From NCBI GenBank assembly GCA_026225945.1, contig JAMJFZ010003581.1:4342501-4406500 (forward strand): a DNA stretch of 64,000 bases, written 5' to 3'. This stretch comes from Cricetomys ansorgei. Lineage: Eukaryota > Chordata > Mammalia > Rodentia > Nesomyidae. The translations under genes were made by a program, and so were the position numbers. The stretch's first letter is position 1; every line of letters begins with the position of its first letter. Below, one piece after another: positions 1-10,388 of this stretch. The notes under the pieces are model-generated. The model saw only the letters and a program-made list of their open reading frames with translations. It searched no databases and had not been told where the DNA came from.

Positions 1-322
1 TTTCTACAATTATGGATATAGAAGTTTTTCCCAGTCTGTCATTTGATGGATTTGCTAAAGACAGTTTTGAAGGTCAGAGCCAGAGACAGGCAGAGTAATG
101 GATCTAAAATCAGGGTGTCAACCTTTCTGACATCTTCCTCTGCTTTCTCTGTCTTGGAGACTTGGAGCATGGTACAGATGCTTCAGTTTGAAGTTATAGC
201 CTTGGTCCTTGGCCTGTGGCTCTAGTAACATTCCTCCCTGAGAAACCCCAGTGGGAATAATCGACACTTTGTACCTGGCATACTATGCATGGAATTTCTA
301 GTCTCCAGAACTCAGAACTTTG

Positions 323-323
<1 letters not shown>
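1..323. other. Single-copy DNA, no feature seen
   Basis: I recognise no repeat, exon-like splice-site pair or RNA gene. A 60-codon open frame at 43-225 has no recognisable motif and is within chance length. Confidence 0.5.

Positions 324-356
<33 letters not shown>
324..356. repeat. (CA)n microsatellite
   Basis: An uninterrupted AC dinucleotide run of about 16 units. Likely length-polymorphic. Confidence 0.97.
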
Positions 357-357
<1 letters not shown>

Positions 358-669
358 CCCACACCAAGGAAAAGAACCAGAAGAAACTTCAATTGCTTCC
401 AACTCCAAAGCCTTTAAATTTCTCTGAGACTGATATTTTTCTAAAATGAGACTGGAATTTCATAAGTCGGGATCTAGGGTCTCTGGCCTTTAGAATCTCA
501 TGAATCTAATGACAGAAAGGGATTAGGATTGGATCCAATTTCGCATTATAGGAACATCCCCCACATCAAGGATATTAGAGTCTAGGAATTTACCCCTTCT
601 GCATGAAAATCCCACAGATACTGCATTGCCCTAACAAGATACAGAACAACAAAGGAGAGACAGATGGTC

Positions 670-672
<3 letters not shown>
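357..672. other. Single-copy DNA, no feature seen
   Basis: A mixed-composition spacer between two CA arrays. No SINE, LTR or open frame of note is recognised. Confidence 0.5.
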
Positions 673-707
<35 letters not shown>

Positions 708-717
708 GTTCCCCCAA

Positions 718-751
<34 letters not shown>
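673..751. repeat. Inverted (CA)16/(TG)16 microsatellite pair
   Basis: An (AC)16 run at 673-704 and a (GT)16 run at 720-751 face each other across a 15-base spacer. The arms are perfectly complementary, so one strand could fold into a 32-bp stem. See findings. Confidence 0.95.
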
Positions 752-752
<1 letters not shown>

Positions 753-1078
753 GGGGGGTGCGGCTGAAGGTGGAGAAACAGCAAAGCAAGAATCAGCTAA
801 GAAGACAAGAGTCCTGAGGACTGTCAGAACTTAATTAGGAAGCCTGGGGATTGCTGCTTTCAAACGGGTCCTAATCATGTTAGTTGTGAGTATGCTAGGA
901 GTCTCCGGCCTTTTCTCCAAGTAATGTTGACACATGTCTGCTCGAATAAATTAATGATCCCATCTCCGTGGACTTGCGTGCTGCGTGCTGACCAGCTGAG
1001 CGGTCACAGCTGCAGAAAGGGAAGGCAGAGAGGAAGGAATAAGCAAATATACTAAGACTGTAACTGTTGTCTTCTCTC
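752..1078. other. Single-copy DNA, no feature seen
   Basis: No repeat family recognised. A few CpGs occur around 965-1010 without a clear promoter signature. Confidence 0.5.
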
Positions 1079-1180
1079 TTTTTTTTTTTTTTTAAGAAAG
1101 AATTTCACGGGTAGCCCTGGCTGGCTGAAGCTCACAAGATCTGCCTGCTTCTGCCTCTTGAGTCCTGGGATTAAAGAATG
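1079..1180 (-). mobile_element. B1 SINE (degenerate, 5'-truncated)
   Basis: A poly-T start, then the reverse complement of the 7SL-derived B1 body: a variant of gacagggtttc, then tagccctggctg, tctgcctgcttctgcctc and gtcctgggattaaag. Heavily mutated, so an older copy. Confidence 0.8.
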
Positions 1181-1397
1181 ACCAGAACAATTCATTGTGT
1201 ATTTGTAAAGAGGTAAAACAGAGAGACTCAAAGACTCCCAACACAAACAAGTGATAAAATAGCTGGAAATGCCTACTGCCCTTACTTGATCTTTGAATGC
1301 TGACGTATTTGTGTATCGGGTGATCTCAATGCACCCCATCAATATGTGCCGTAATTATGCCAATTAACAGTTAAATTCTTTAACAGCCCAGTTGTAG

Positions 1398-1618
1398 GGG
1401 CTAGAAAGTTAAAACAGTAGGTTAAGTGCCTTCCTAGCTTGTATTAAGCCCTAGGTTTAATCCCTAGCAGCAAATAAAACTAGGTGTGCCGGTGTATGCC
1501 TGTAATGTCAGCACTGGGGAAATAGAACAGGAGGACCCAAAGTTTCAGATCATCTGCAGATATGTGGCAAGATTGAGACCAACCTGAGCTACATGAGACT
1601 CTATCTAAAATAAAAAAA
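1398..1618 (+). mobile_element. B4 SINE
   Basis: The left part is ID-like (ggctagaaagttaaaacag, then a degenerate B box near 1455). The right part is B1-like (ggtgtgccggtgtatgcctg, gagaccaacctgagctacatg) and ends in poly-A. That fusion is the B4 structure. Confidence 0.8.
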
Positions 1619-1631
1619 AAAAAAAAAAGGA

Positions 1632-1768
1632 AGCTGGGAAGTGGCCCACATCTTTAATCCCAGCCCTTGGGAGGCAGAGGCAGGTAGATCTCTGTGAGTT
1701 TGAGGCCAACCTGGTCTACAGAGTGAATTCCAGGACAGCCTGGAGTTACAACAAATGAAGTCTCAAAA
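1632..1768 (+). mobile_element. B1 SINE
   Basis: A full-length-like B1 body with tttaatcccagcccttggga, ggcagaggcaggtagatctc and gagtgaattccaggacagcc. It inserted directly downstream of the B4 poly-A tail, a common SINE target. Confidence 0.92.
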
Positions 1769-1803
1769 AAAACTCAAAAGAAAAACAAACAAAGAAACAA
1801 AAA

Positions 1804-1975
1804 AGAGCTGGAGAGATGGCTCATCCATTAAGAGCTTGTTGCTTTTACAGAGGAGCAGAGTTTGGTTCTCAGCACTTAGTAGCTGGATCTGATGCCCTCT
1901 TCTGGCCCCCACAGGCACTGCGCTCATGTGCACAAAGCCACACACAGACATACATGTAATTAAAAATAAAATCTA
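1804..1975 (+). mobile_element. B3/B2-type SINE
   Basis: Begins gagctggagagatggctca (tRNA-derived A box) and ends tctggcccccacaggcact then an A-rich tail. A middle part is missing, giving a shortened B3. Confidence 0.85.
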
Positions 1976-2161
1976 AAACAAATAAACAAAAACAATGTGA
2001 CTAAAGAAAAAGGTATCATTGTAACACCTGGGGAAAGAATTTTTCATATATAATATAGTTCTTAGGGAACTTTTTAAAGGAAAGCAGAGACATTGCATGA
2101 CCCGTCAATCCTTGCCCCCTTCCAGTTACGTATAGGGTTCTATACATTTCCCTAACTTTGC

Positions 2162-2497
2162 TGTGGTGGCTGGAATGACCATACTCATGTATTTGAACGC
2201 TTGGTCCCCAGGTGGTGATGCTGCTTGGAGAGCTTGCGCAGACTTGCTGAAGGAAGCACATCACTGGTGGTGGGATTTGAGAGTTCTCTTCCATTTGGAG
2301 TCTCTGCTTCCTGCTCGTAGTTAAGTATGGGATCTCTTTGATTCCTGATATGGCCGCCGTGCCCAACTGTTATCACGTCTTTCCGCCATGAAGGACTCTT
2401 ATTTCTCTTTAACTGTAAGCCCAGATGAACTCTTCCTTCTTTAAATTGCCTTAGTTGTAGTATTTTATCACAGCCACAGGAAAGGAAGGAATATAGA
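2162..2497 (+). mobile_element. 5' LTR of a MaLR (MT/ORR1-like)
   Basis: Carries the MaLR landmarks in order: tgtatttgaacgcttggtcc, aactgtaagcccagatgaac, and ttttatcacagccacaggaa at the end. With the interior at 2498-3906 and the LTR at 3907-4226 it forms a near-complete element. No coding capacity is expected in MaLRs. Confidence 0.8.
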
Positions 2498-3906
2498 AGC
2501 TGATGCCAAAGACTGGCTGTTGCTACAAAAAAGCTGATTGTGTTGCTTTTGTTCTTTATTTTTGGAAGAATGTGGAAGACCTCAGAACTTTGTTCTAGAA
2601 GAGCAGTTGAATGCTGCAAGCAGAACATAAAGAGCCGTTCTGAAAGAATCCTGGAAGGCAGTGGCACTCAGAGAAATGCACACTTTTCAGATCTGGCCCA
2701 AGAGATTTCAGAGGGGACCAATATTAGCAATGGGTCCATGGGCTGTTCCCTTGCATTTTGGCAAAAATCTGGCTATTTTCAGCCAATGTCCTGAGAACTT
2801 GCCTAGAGTTAAATTAAATAGTAATAGCTGGGCAGTAATGGCTCATGCCTTTAATCCCAGCACTTGGGACAAGACAGGTGGATATCTGTGACTTTGAGGT
2901 CAGCCTGGTCTACGGAGTGAGTTCCAGGACAGCCAGAGTTACAAAGAGAAATCCTGTCATGAAAGGAGGGGGGGGGTAGTAATAGACTAATTTTTAGTAG
3001 AAGAAATTTCAAGACAACATAACATTGAGTCTGATTTTGTTACTGATTTTTCTTACGCAGGTCTACAATAAAAACTAGCAACTAGAACAGAAAAAAATAC
3101 AAAATGTACATTTTGGAAAGAAAAAAGAGCACTAGGAAACTGAACGTTGCAGTCAATGTTTGTGCTAAGAGAAACACAATAATTGTTAAGGAGATAGCAC
3201 ATTTAAGCCGAGGACCCCTGCTCCACAGTGGGACAATGGAAAAGACGCCCGAGATGATGCTATTGTGGTGAAGGGGCTGAGGGTTCATCCCAAGCCAGCA
3301 GCTGAATTTGGCAGTGCTATCCATAAAGAGTTGGTTTTAGGGCCATGAAGGGTGCCCAGAATTCTTCCTCCTCTGTTTCAGAGGGCAGCTGAGGCCATCA
3401 AGGCCCTGTTACAAGGGAATCCACCGTCTGAAGCTGTTAAAGTGAAGGCTGGGTTGCAGTGGAGAATCTAAGACGTTGGATTTGCAGAGCCTAAGAGAGA
3501 TGCACACAGGGAGTGGAATCAGCTAAAGAGAGAGATTTATGCTGCAGTCACCGAAGCTGGAAGGACAGAATCACACAAGCCTTTTGATGCCAGGCATGTA
3601 GCTATATGATTGACATTTGCCCTGCTGGGATCTGGTCTTGCTTTGCCTCAGTATTTCCTCTCTATGTCCCCATCCCCACTTTCAGCACGGGAACGTATAT
3701 TCTATGCCATTGTATGTCAGAAGTATGTCATTTCCTTTCCTATTTTACAGGGGCTTAGAGTTAAGAAATTACTTTGAGACTCAAAAGAAACGTTGAACTT
3801 TTAATCAGCGTTGAGACTGTCATAGACTATGGGAACATTTGAAGTTGGACTAAACACATTTTGCATTATGCTATGGCTTCAAGCCTGTGGGAGTCAGCGA
3901 GGGAGG
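2498..3906 (+). mobile_element. MaLR internal region (non-coding)
   Basis: Matches my recall of the ORR1/MT interior: gtggaagacctcagaacttt near 2570, aaaatgtacattttggaaag near 3100, aggacccctgctccacagtg near 3210, acatttgccctgctgggatc near 3612, and attttacaggggcttagag near 3741. It ends in a purine-rich tract (gtcagcgagggagg) directly before the 3' LTR. A B1 is inserted at 2826-2968. MaLR interiors are non-autonomous; open frames here, such as one of 160 codons on the minus strand at 2185-2667, are fortuitous. Confidence 0.78.
2826..2968 (+). mobile_element. B1 SINE inside MaLR
   Basis: A B1 body (tttaatcccagcacttggga, gtcagcctggtctacggagt, ttccaggacagccagagtta) splits the MaLR interior, so it is younger than the MaLR. 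Confidence 0.92.
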
Positions 3907-4226
3907 TGTTGTGGTTTGAATAAGAATGGCCCCCAGAGGTTTATCTGTTTGAATACTTGGTCATCCCCAATGGCAGTACCAGTTGGGGATATGTGGCTTT
4001 GGTGGAGTTACTGCATCATTAAGGACAGGATTTGAGGGTTCATAGGTTGGTCCCACTTCCGGTTTGCTCCTTCCGCTTCCTGTACCAGCCCCATGCCTGT
4101 CTGCTGCCGTGTCTCCCTGTAATGCTAGGCTCTTATCCCTCTGGAGTTATAAGCCCAAAGAAATCTCCCAGATGTTGCTGCCTTGATCATGTAGTTTATC
4201 ACAGCTACAGAAAAGTAACTAATATA
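3907..4226 (+). mobile_element. 3' LTR of the MaLR
   Basis: Starts TGTTGTGGTTTGAATAAGAA right after the purine-rich tract and ends near acagctacagaaaagtaact. Typical MT/ORR1 features include gaatacttggtc and gttataagcccaaagaaatc. It has diverged visibly from the 5' LTR, so the insertion is old. Confidence 0.82.
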
Positions 4227-4539
4227 CTTCCAAACCAGAAATTTTAACTAACATATTTTTAATATTTATTCAACACTGATAAGAAGCACTGTAACAACCA
4301 TCTCCAAACTTGGCTAATCCTAAGGGCCACCCGTGGGGTTTGGAGACAATGCCGATCAGGGAAGCTATTAGAGAATTTCTCAATACCGAGAGCTTCTTAA
4401 CGATGACCAAGCTTCACAGGCATTATCACTGGGTAGAACTGTCAAATATGCCAGTTTTCAAGTCTACTTTGTGAATCCTATATTTTACCAAGCTCTGGCC
4501 CGAGTAAATCTCTAATATATCAAAGTCGTGGTTTTTTAT
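4227..4539. other. Single-copy DNA, no feature seen
   Basis: Nothing recognised between the MaLR 3' LTR and the MIR. Confidence 0.5.
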
Positions 4540-4655
4540 CTCCAAGTTGAGGATAATAATTTTTACCATTTGGTAGGACTGCCATGAGGATGCAGTAAGA
4601 AATAATGCATTTACCACAGCACGTGGCACAGAGTAAAAGCCCAATCAGTACAAGT
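4540..4655 (+). mobile_element. MIR SINE fragment
   Basis: A degraded MIR 3' half: gaggataataatttttacc, gccatgaggatgcagtaaga, cacagcacgtggcacagagt, then aaaagcccaatc. An ancient mammalian element. Confidence 0.75.
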
Positions 4656-4930
4656 GACAATATTGGACAGACGGTATTTTTCTTTGTCAAGGGTGCACTG
4701 AGGGAGATACTATCTTCATTCTGTAGATAGCACTGGACTAAGACAGTCAACAATTACTGAGCAAACAGACTCACCAAATCTGACCATGGTGTTCAAGATC
4801 ATAAAATTAGCCAAAGAAGCAGATCAGCAGTCTGCCCAATATTTCACCACCATAGCACTTTAAAATACACACAATGATGTAGTTGTAGATGTGGATGTTG
4901 ATGTAGATTCACCTGATGTAGACATTGATT
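4656..4930. other. Single-copy DNA with a small GATGTA-rich patch
   Basis: Imperfect gatgta/gatgtt units cluster at about 4875-4930. Otherwise nothing is recognised. Confidence 0.45.
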
Positions 4931-5660
4931 CAGGGCAGAGGACAGTTTATTCCTTTGTCTAATTAAATTATTGTTCTATCCTGGATCCCCGGAGCCCTAG
5001 AGCATTGTGCCCTCTTTACAATCTAGTCTTAATCCTTGAACTGGAAGGCTTCAGCCTTAGCCTTTCAAGACCTACTGCTGACTGAGTCTCTATGACTGTC
5101 TCCTTCTGAACTCTGACTCTTCTGGTTCAACTCACTCTCTGTTCTGGGCTTCTTCTGCTGAGCTCTGCTGTGTCTCTCCCTGAGCTCTCACTGATCCATC
5201 CTGCTTTTGTAACTGACTGCTTCAGCTGACTGACTGTAATTCACTCCAGCCTCTGCTTCTGTCACTCCTCTGAAACTCACTCTTCAATTTACTCTGTAGC
5301 TGCTCCTCCACTGATATCTCTTACTGACTGACTTATCTGTAAGTCTCCTTAACTGAGCTGAGAGTCTGCCTTTTCTCATGAGAGTTGGGCATGCTCTTAC
5401 TCTGCTAACACTTCTTCTCATTAGTCACTTTGTCTGCCATTCACTCTGACTCATCTAAGACATCACTTCCGGTATGACTCTGACTCCTTCTGAATTCTAC
5501 TTCGTGTGTCTACTTCTACTGTTTTTTCTAGGGATTAAAGGAGTGGACTACCACTGATTTCTAAATACTGGGATTAAAGGTGCTTGCTACCACCACTTTC
5601 TGAACACTGGATCAAAGGTATGTCTGTATTCCATCCAGACCACACAGGCCTCTGAATGTA
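4931..5660. repeat. Pyrimidine-rich composite repeat with B1-derived units
   Basis: A long stretch dominated by ctgactgact/ctctgact-like imperfect repeats. It ends in about three tandem units of roughly 40 bases near 5530-5640, each with gggattaaaggNg...taccac, the terminal motif of an inverted B1. It resembles the medium-reiterated rodent (RMER) type, but I cannot name the family. Confidence 0.5.
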
Positions 5661-5751
5661 GCCCCTAGAATGTAGACCTTGGCTTTCACACAGAGCTAGT
5701 CCTCTACACAATATCTTCCCTCCTCTTCCTTTTCCTCATCTTAAAATTTCT

Positions 5752-5970
5752 AAAACTGAGAATGTCACTCAGTTGATAGAGTGCTTGCCTCTCATACAGG
5801 AAGCCTTTTCTTTGACCCAGCATCACATAAACTGAATGTAGTGACCCATATCCGCAATCCCAATACTCAGAAGGTGGAGGGAGGAGAAATCAGATGCTCA
5901 ACATTATTCTTGGCTACATAACAAGTTCAAGGTCAGCCTGGGATTCATGAGACTCTGTCTCAAAGAAAAT
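5752..5970 (+). mobile_element. B4 SINE
   Basis: ID-like head (cactcagttgatagagtgct, then tgcctctcatacaggaagc) followed by a B1-like tail (caagttcaaggtcagcctgg, tgagactctgtctcaaag). Confidence 0.85.
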
Positions 5971-6043
5971 ATTATTGCATTATTTTCTGAACTTCTTGTA
6001 GTGTTGATGTTTGTCAGTTTTCAATTTGTTTGCAATAGAGAAA

Positions 6044-6230
6044 AGGCAGGTCAATGATTCTCAGCTCAAGACAGTCCCAGAGGACAGTTGTCCGTGTCCA
6101 TAAACGTTTCTGGCAACCAGAGGGAAGAGGCCAAGGGTGCCTGTAAATATCCCACAGTGTACAGGCAGCTCTCCATGACAATGAATTAGCTAATGTTACC
6201 AAAGCTTCAAAATCTTACTTATTGATAACA
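6044..6230 (+). mobile_element. MER5A-type hAT fragment
   Basis: The end aatgattctcagctcaa resembles the cagtggttctcaa terminal repeat. Internal matches are gaggacagttgtccgtgtcc, tttctggcaaccagagg, gaagaggccaagggtgcctg and atcccacagtgtacaggcag. An ancient non-autonomous DNA transposon. Confidence 0.75.
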
Positions 6231-6279
6231 GGTTCCTAAAAGCAGGAGCTAGACACTCTTCATGCTGTATCCTCTGTGG

Positions 6280-6504
6280 CAGTGGTTCTCAACATGTGGG
6301 TCGTGACCTCCTCGGGGGTCAAACAACTCTTTCGCAGGGTCACCTAAGACCACCTTCATATCAGATATTTACATTATGATTCATAACAGTAGCAAAATCA
6401 CAGTTATGAAGTAGCAACAAAAATAATTTTATGGGTGAGGGTCACCACCACATGAGGAACTGTATTAAAGGGGGTCACATAGTTAGGAAGGTTGAGAACC
6501 ACTG
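6280..6504. mobile_element. URR1 non-autonomous hAT transposon
   Basis: Near-complete: cagtggttctcaac at one end, gttgagaaccactg at the other, with cataacagtagcaaaatcac and gttatgaagtagcaacaaaa inside. It is flanked by ctctgtgg (6272-6279) and ctctatag (6505-6512), an 8-bp target duplication with two mismatches, as expected for hAT elements. Confidence 0.92.
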
Positions 6505-6572
6505 CTCTATAGCCATTCTTCCTGGTACAGTGTGCAAGATCAAACCTCTTGGAAAGCTCCTGGAGGCTGCAG

Positions 6573-6573
6573 T

Positions 6574-6602
<29 letters not shown>
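6573..6602. repeat. (CA)n microsatellite
   Basis: About 15 uninterrupted CA units just beyond the URR1. Confidence 0.96.
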
Positions 6603-6604
<2 letters not shown>

Positions 6605-6649
6605 CCACCGCCTACCACCAAATTAAAAAACAAAAAACCCTGACTTAAC

Positions 6650-6765
6650 CAAGTATGGTGACACTCATTTGTAATCCCAGCATTCATGAGGTGGCAGCAG
6701 AACCAAGAGTTAAAGGCCAACCTCCTTTGAGGCAAGCCTGAAGCCTCTCTCTCAAAACAAAAAAA
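6650..6765 (+). mobile_element. B1/B4-type SINE fragment (old)
   Basis: Degenerate B1 body: agtatggtgacactcatttg, taatcccagcattcatgagg, gaggcaagcctgaag, ctctctcaaaac. Confidence 0.65.
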
Positions 6766-6774
6766 TACCTCTGA

Positions 6775-7695
6775 CATAATCAGTCTAACGTGAGGGTGGA
6801 TTTGTTTGTTTGTTTGTTTCCCTTCCTTTCTCCTCCTCTTTCCCCTTCTTCTCCAGCTTTTTGTGGTCGTGGAAATGTTCTAAAATTGGATTCTGAGTAT
6901 TTTGCACAGTTTGCAAATTTACTGAAAATTGTTGGAATTATTTACTGAAATTTCCTAGCGCATTTTAGGGAAACTATCAGGTGATGTGACCAGAAACACA
7001 CCTTGCATAAGTAGTATGTATATGAATCTTCAACACAGCTGTTAAAGAGAGAAAGGAAAGCCTCCTACGCTTTCTGGTCCTCTACCTCTCAGACTGCAAG
7101 AACAACTGACCTCAGAGCTTTCCAGGGTGTGTTTGTCACAGCAGATGCTCAGCCAATGCTAGCTGCACAGATCGAATTGCAACTAGATTCAAAAAAGTGC
7201 CCTCTACATAGTAGCCAGAGTATGCTGGCTTTACGTTCCTTTGAAGAGCGTTGGGCCCACAGATAAATGTGTCTCCATTTGGGCATCCTAGAGCTGCTCA
7301 ATAACGCTCTTGGGAATGGTGCAGAAAGAAACCAAAAGACACCCCATGTGGGTTCCCCCAGCCCCAACCCCAGCAGAGCTCCTTGCCTTGGAAAAGCAGG
7401 AAGCTTCTCTTTTCCTAGTCCGCTTTGGGAGGAGCGGTCAGGTGATGTGGTCATCAGCTCATCCACACGGCTGGAGGGTAAGATGGTAACTGCAGTTACC
7501 ACCCCTCCGTCATTAAACTAAGCTATTTTCAGATGGAGAGCACTAGAACGGAAACAACCCATTTTGTAAAATTACGCGTTGCAGTCACATGGAACGAGGG
7601 TCCCTCCTGAAAAGGAGGGCAGCTATGCTATTTGGGAGGAAATATTTTATTGTGAAAAGCAGGGCTCCTCCAGTCCTTACCTGCTGGTGGCACCT
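6775..7695. other. Largely single-copy DNA
   Basis: A short (TTTG)4 at 6802-6818 precedes about 870 bases without a recognised repeat. Overlapping 84- and 117-codon open frames occur at 7267-7521 (+) and 7149-7502 (-), with no recognisable protein motif or paired splice sites. I leave it unassigned. Confidence 0.5.
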
Positions 7696-7699
7696 TAGC

Positions 7700-7848
7700 A
7701 ACAGATGATGGCCAGGCTGTTGTTTCCCCTGCAGAGATTACAAGCACGCTCCGTACCTGGCTGTTATATGGGCTCTGGGGGTTCCAAACACAGGGTTTCA
7801 TGCTCGCAAGACGAAAACTTTACCAACTGAGCCATCTCTTCATCCCTG
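7700..7848 (-). mobile_element. B4 SINE, 5' part
   Basis: Reverse complement of the B4 head: gattacaagcacgctcc, gggggttccaaacacagggt, ttcatgctcgcaagacg, then taccaactgagccatctctt. Confidence 0.78.
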
Positions 7849-7865
7849 AAAGGTTTTTCTTTTTA

Positions 7866-7972
7866 AAACCTCTCTCTCTGTCTCTCTCTCTGTCTCTCTC
7901 TGTCTTCCTCTCCCTGTCTCCCTCCCTCTCTGTGTCTGTCTCTGTCTCTGTCTCTGCTTCTGTCTCTGAATC
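7866..7972. repeat. (TCTCTG)n pyrimidine tract
   Basis: About 107 bases of TC/TG-rich hexamer and tetramer repeats on the + strand, purine-only on the other apart from the G/C alternation. Confidence 0.93.
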
Positions 7973-8099
7973 TCGCTATGTATACACTTCGCACTTGTGT
8001 ATGTGAACTCAGGTACACTCATGTCACGGCATATGTTCACACGTCATCCCTGATATGTATGCCATACAGACAGCCTTCCGTGCCTGAAGCTTACACCTT

Positions 8100-8313
8100 C
8101 TTTGAGGCAGTTTCACTTGTTTCTCTACTTCAAATGCCAGTGAACTTGCCTGGCAGTTTCTGGAGACTCTCCTCTCTCTACCCTCTCTCTTCCCACAGGA
8201 GCACCAGGACTGCAGATGCAAACGCCACTGTGCCCAGCGCTGTGCGGGCTCTGCAGATCTGACCTCAGACCCTTGCTCAGCAGCCGCTTTACCGCTGAGC
8301 CATCTCCCCAGGT
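8100..8313 (-). mobile_element. RSINE1 SINE
   Basis: Reverse-oriented: tgaggcagtttcacttgttt, a middle with gccactgtgcccagcgctgt, ending gctttaccgctgagccatctccccagg, the start of the element on the other strand. Confidence 0.7.
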
Positions 8314-8659
8314 ACAGAAGGCTTTTCTTCCTATTTCTTGTCACAAGATCTTTTTCTCTTAGCTTGATAATAAGAAGATCACCTGGTTAAGAAGCTTCCT
8401 GAAGATGTCTTTATGGAAAAGCCAAAGATTTCTGGGTTCTCCACTGACCACATAAAGAGACGTGTTCTTGTTGGTTGAGACCTAGTCCCAAGCTGTCCTC
8501 GTTAGGGGATCAAAAAACAAGATCCCTCTGCCAACCACTTAGTCACTTGGGAATCTGGGAGACATTCAGAGGAGGCATCTCCACATATGTGCCTCACGGA
8601 ATGGGGGGTGGGTATTCCTTGAGTACGGGTTGGTAGCAATGAAGCTTTTGCTTACGCAG
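8314..8659. other. Single-copy DNA, no feature seen
   Basis: No repeat family or gene signal recognised. Confidence 0.5.
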
Positions 8660-8788
8660 TAGGTACAGACCTTGAGCACAATCAAACTCTCTGTGCCTCA
8701 TTTTTTTTCTCAGTTGCTAAGTAGGGTAATAAACTATGATATGCCTCATAGGTCTAGGGATGATGTCAATAAACGGGAGGCTGTTGCT
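8660..8788 (+). mobile_element. MIR SINE
   Basis: Recognisable MIR core and 3' part: gaccttgagcacaatcaaac, tctctgtgcctcatttt, gctaagtagggtaataaact, atgcctcataggtctaggga, tgatgtcaataaac. Confidence 0.78.
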
Positions 8789-9424
8789 GTTGCTCTTTGA
8801 CACAGAGCAAAGGTCCTGTCAGCTGTACAGGATTCTCTGTTGGCAAAGGAGATGTTGTGTTTGACACAAAAGAAGAAACTTGGAAGAGTTAAAGCCATTC
8901 CCAGCTATATACAGGGAAGCTCTGGAGCCACTCTCCAGGTAAAAGCAATCATGAGGGAAGGCTAAGGAGAGACCCTATCAGAAAGGCTTCCCATTGCCTG
9001 TGTGAGGCAGGTACTAACAGGACGCAAGAGGAACTCTGGAGACGCAGACATACTTGCCACCATCTTCTGCGGCCAGACAGTCTGGCCGGAACACTCTGTT
9101 TCACTTTGTGGCAGTAAACATCTTCAGTGCAGACATCCCACACTTGACTGAGACCCCTTCCTGGAGCCCACTAGTCAGGGTGCTAATTAGGATTTGCTAA
9201 GAACCCTTTTCTCTGAACGGTGTAGAGAAGAAAGAGAAGAAGCAGAGGAAGGGGAGTCAGGAGAAGAAGGACATGCATGCCAAGTACTTCCTGGTAGGAT
9301 AAGACTTAATTCATACCATGAAGCGAGACTACAATCTCGACTGTAAATTATGGGGCTGCACCTCCCAGAGGATGGGAAGTTTCAAGAGAGGACAGATGGT
9401 CAAGGAAGGACCATAAGGAGTAAT
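8789..9424. other. Single-copy DNA, no feature seen
   Basis: No recognised repeat. A 64-codon minus-strand frame (8949-9143) has no known motif. Confidence 0.5.
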
Positions 9425-9590
9425 AATGGGCAAATATTGATTGAGAGCTTAGTTTACTGAATCCTTACAGTGACTCAGAAACTAGATATAATCTCTTTGC
9501 GTTCCTCAGGAAATCGCTGAACAGTGGGATTAAAACCACACGCAGACTTACGCAGCTAGGTACCGGAGTCTAGCTTCCTACCAGATGTGT
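9425..9590 (+). mobile_element. MIR SINE (degraded)
   Basis: Matches the MIR order: caaatattgattgagagctt, actgaatccttacagtgact, gtgggattaaaaccacacgc, cttacgcagctaggtaccgg, agtctagcttcctacc. Confidence 0.6.
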
Positions 9591-10388
9591 CTTTCTCTTG
9601 CATTCTTGCTCAGTCCACCCTCTCTTGGACTTGAAATGGGATCCAGAGAATGGTTGTGAGCTGGGTTCACTGTAGTAATAAAGTTAGGGGTGTCCCAGAT
9701 TGCAGTTGGATAGACAACAGAGTTTGGAGGGAAGCCTTCCTGTCCAGTGCTCTGGGCATTGTTGTAGAGAAACCCTGAGGTAAAGAGGCAGTGTGCTAAT
9801 GCCTTCGTCCCTTGCAGACTCTACTGATGATCCAGCACAATGACATTGTTCCCAGGCAGCTTTGTGGAGACAATCCAACCCAGTACTGGAACGTGCCAGA
9901 AGCCTCTTCGTGCTTTCATGAGCAGATGGTCCCGCTTGGACCACAAATCAGAACTTACAGATTCTAGTCCTGCACATTTTATGTTACTTTCACTTTCAAT
10001 GTATAATTCACACAAGCTGTGACAGCTTTGCCTTGTTGAAACGGTTTCTTTTTAAACTCTGCCCTCCCATTTGGTGTCTTTTTACCTGATGGCGTGACTG
10101 GACATTCTAAACAAGTGAATAGTACCTTTCATAAGAGCAACTCAGACCTGGTTTTTACAAAAGTAACGCAAACCGTAGAGATTTGTGTGAATTTTCAAAG
10201 TTCATCTTGAATAGTTTATCTCCCTGGTTCTGGTGCCACCCAATAAGATAATCCAAAATGAAAGGAGACCTAGAACCAGCCGGCTGCACAGTCCAGCATG
10301 GATGAGCATATCTCATCGTCACTAAGGCCAATCATAGCCTTTAGCCTGTGGCATGTTACTGACAAAACCACCTACACAATCCTTTCCT
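9591..10388. other. Single-copy DNA, no feature seen
   Basis: About 800 bases free of recognised repeats. Opposing 86- and 60-codon frames near 9684-10022 lack motifs. Confidence 0.5.

Noticed and set aside
2185..2667. 160-codon minus-strand frame
   Set aside because: Lies antisense within a MaLR LTR and interior, which are non-coding.
7674..7685. Minus-strand splice donor (caggtaag)
   Set aside because: No partner acceptor defines an exon before the sequence enters a B4 SINE.
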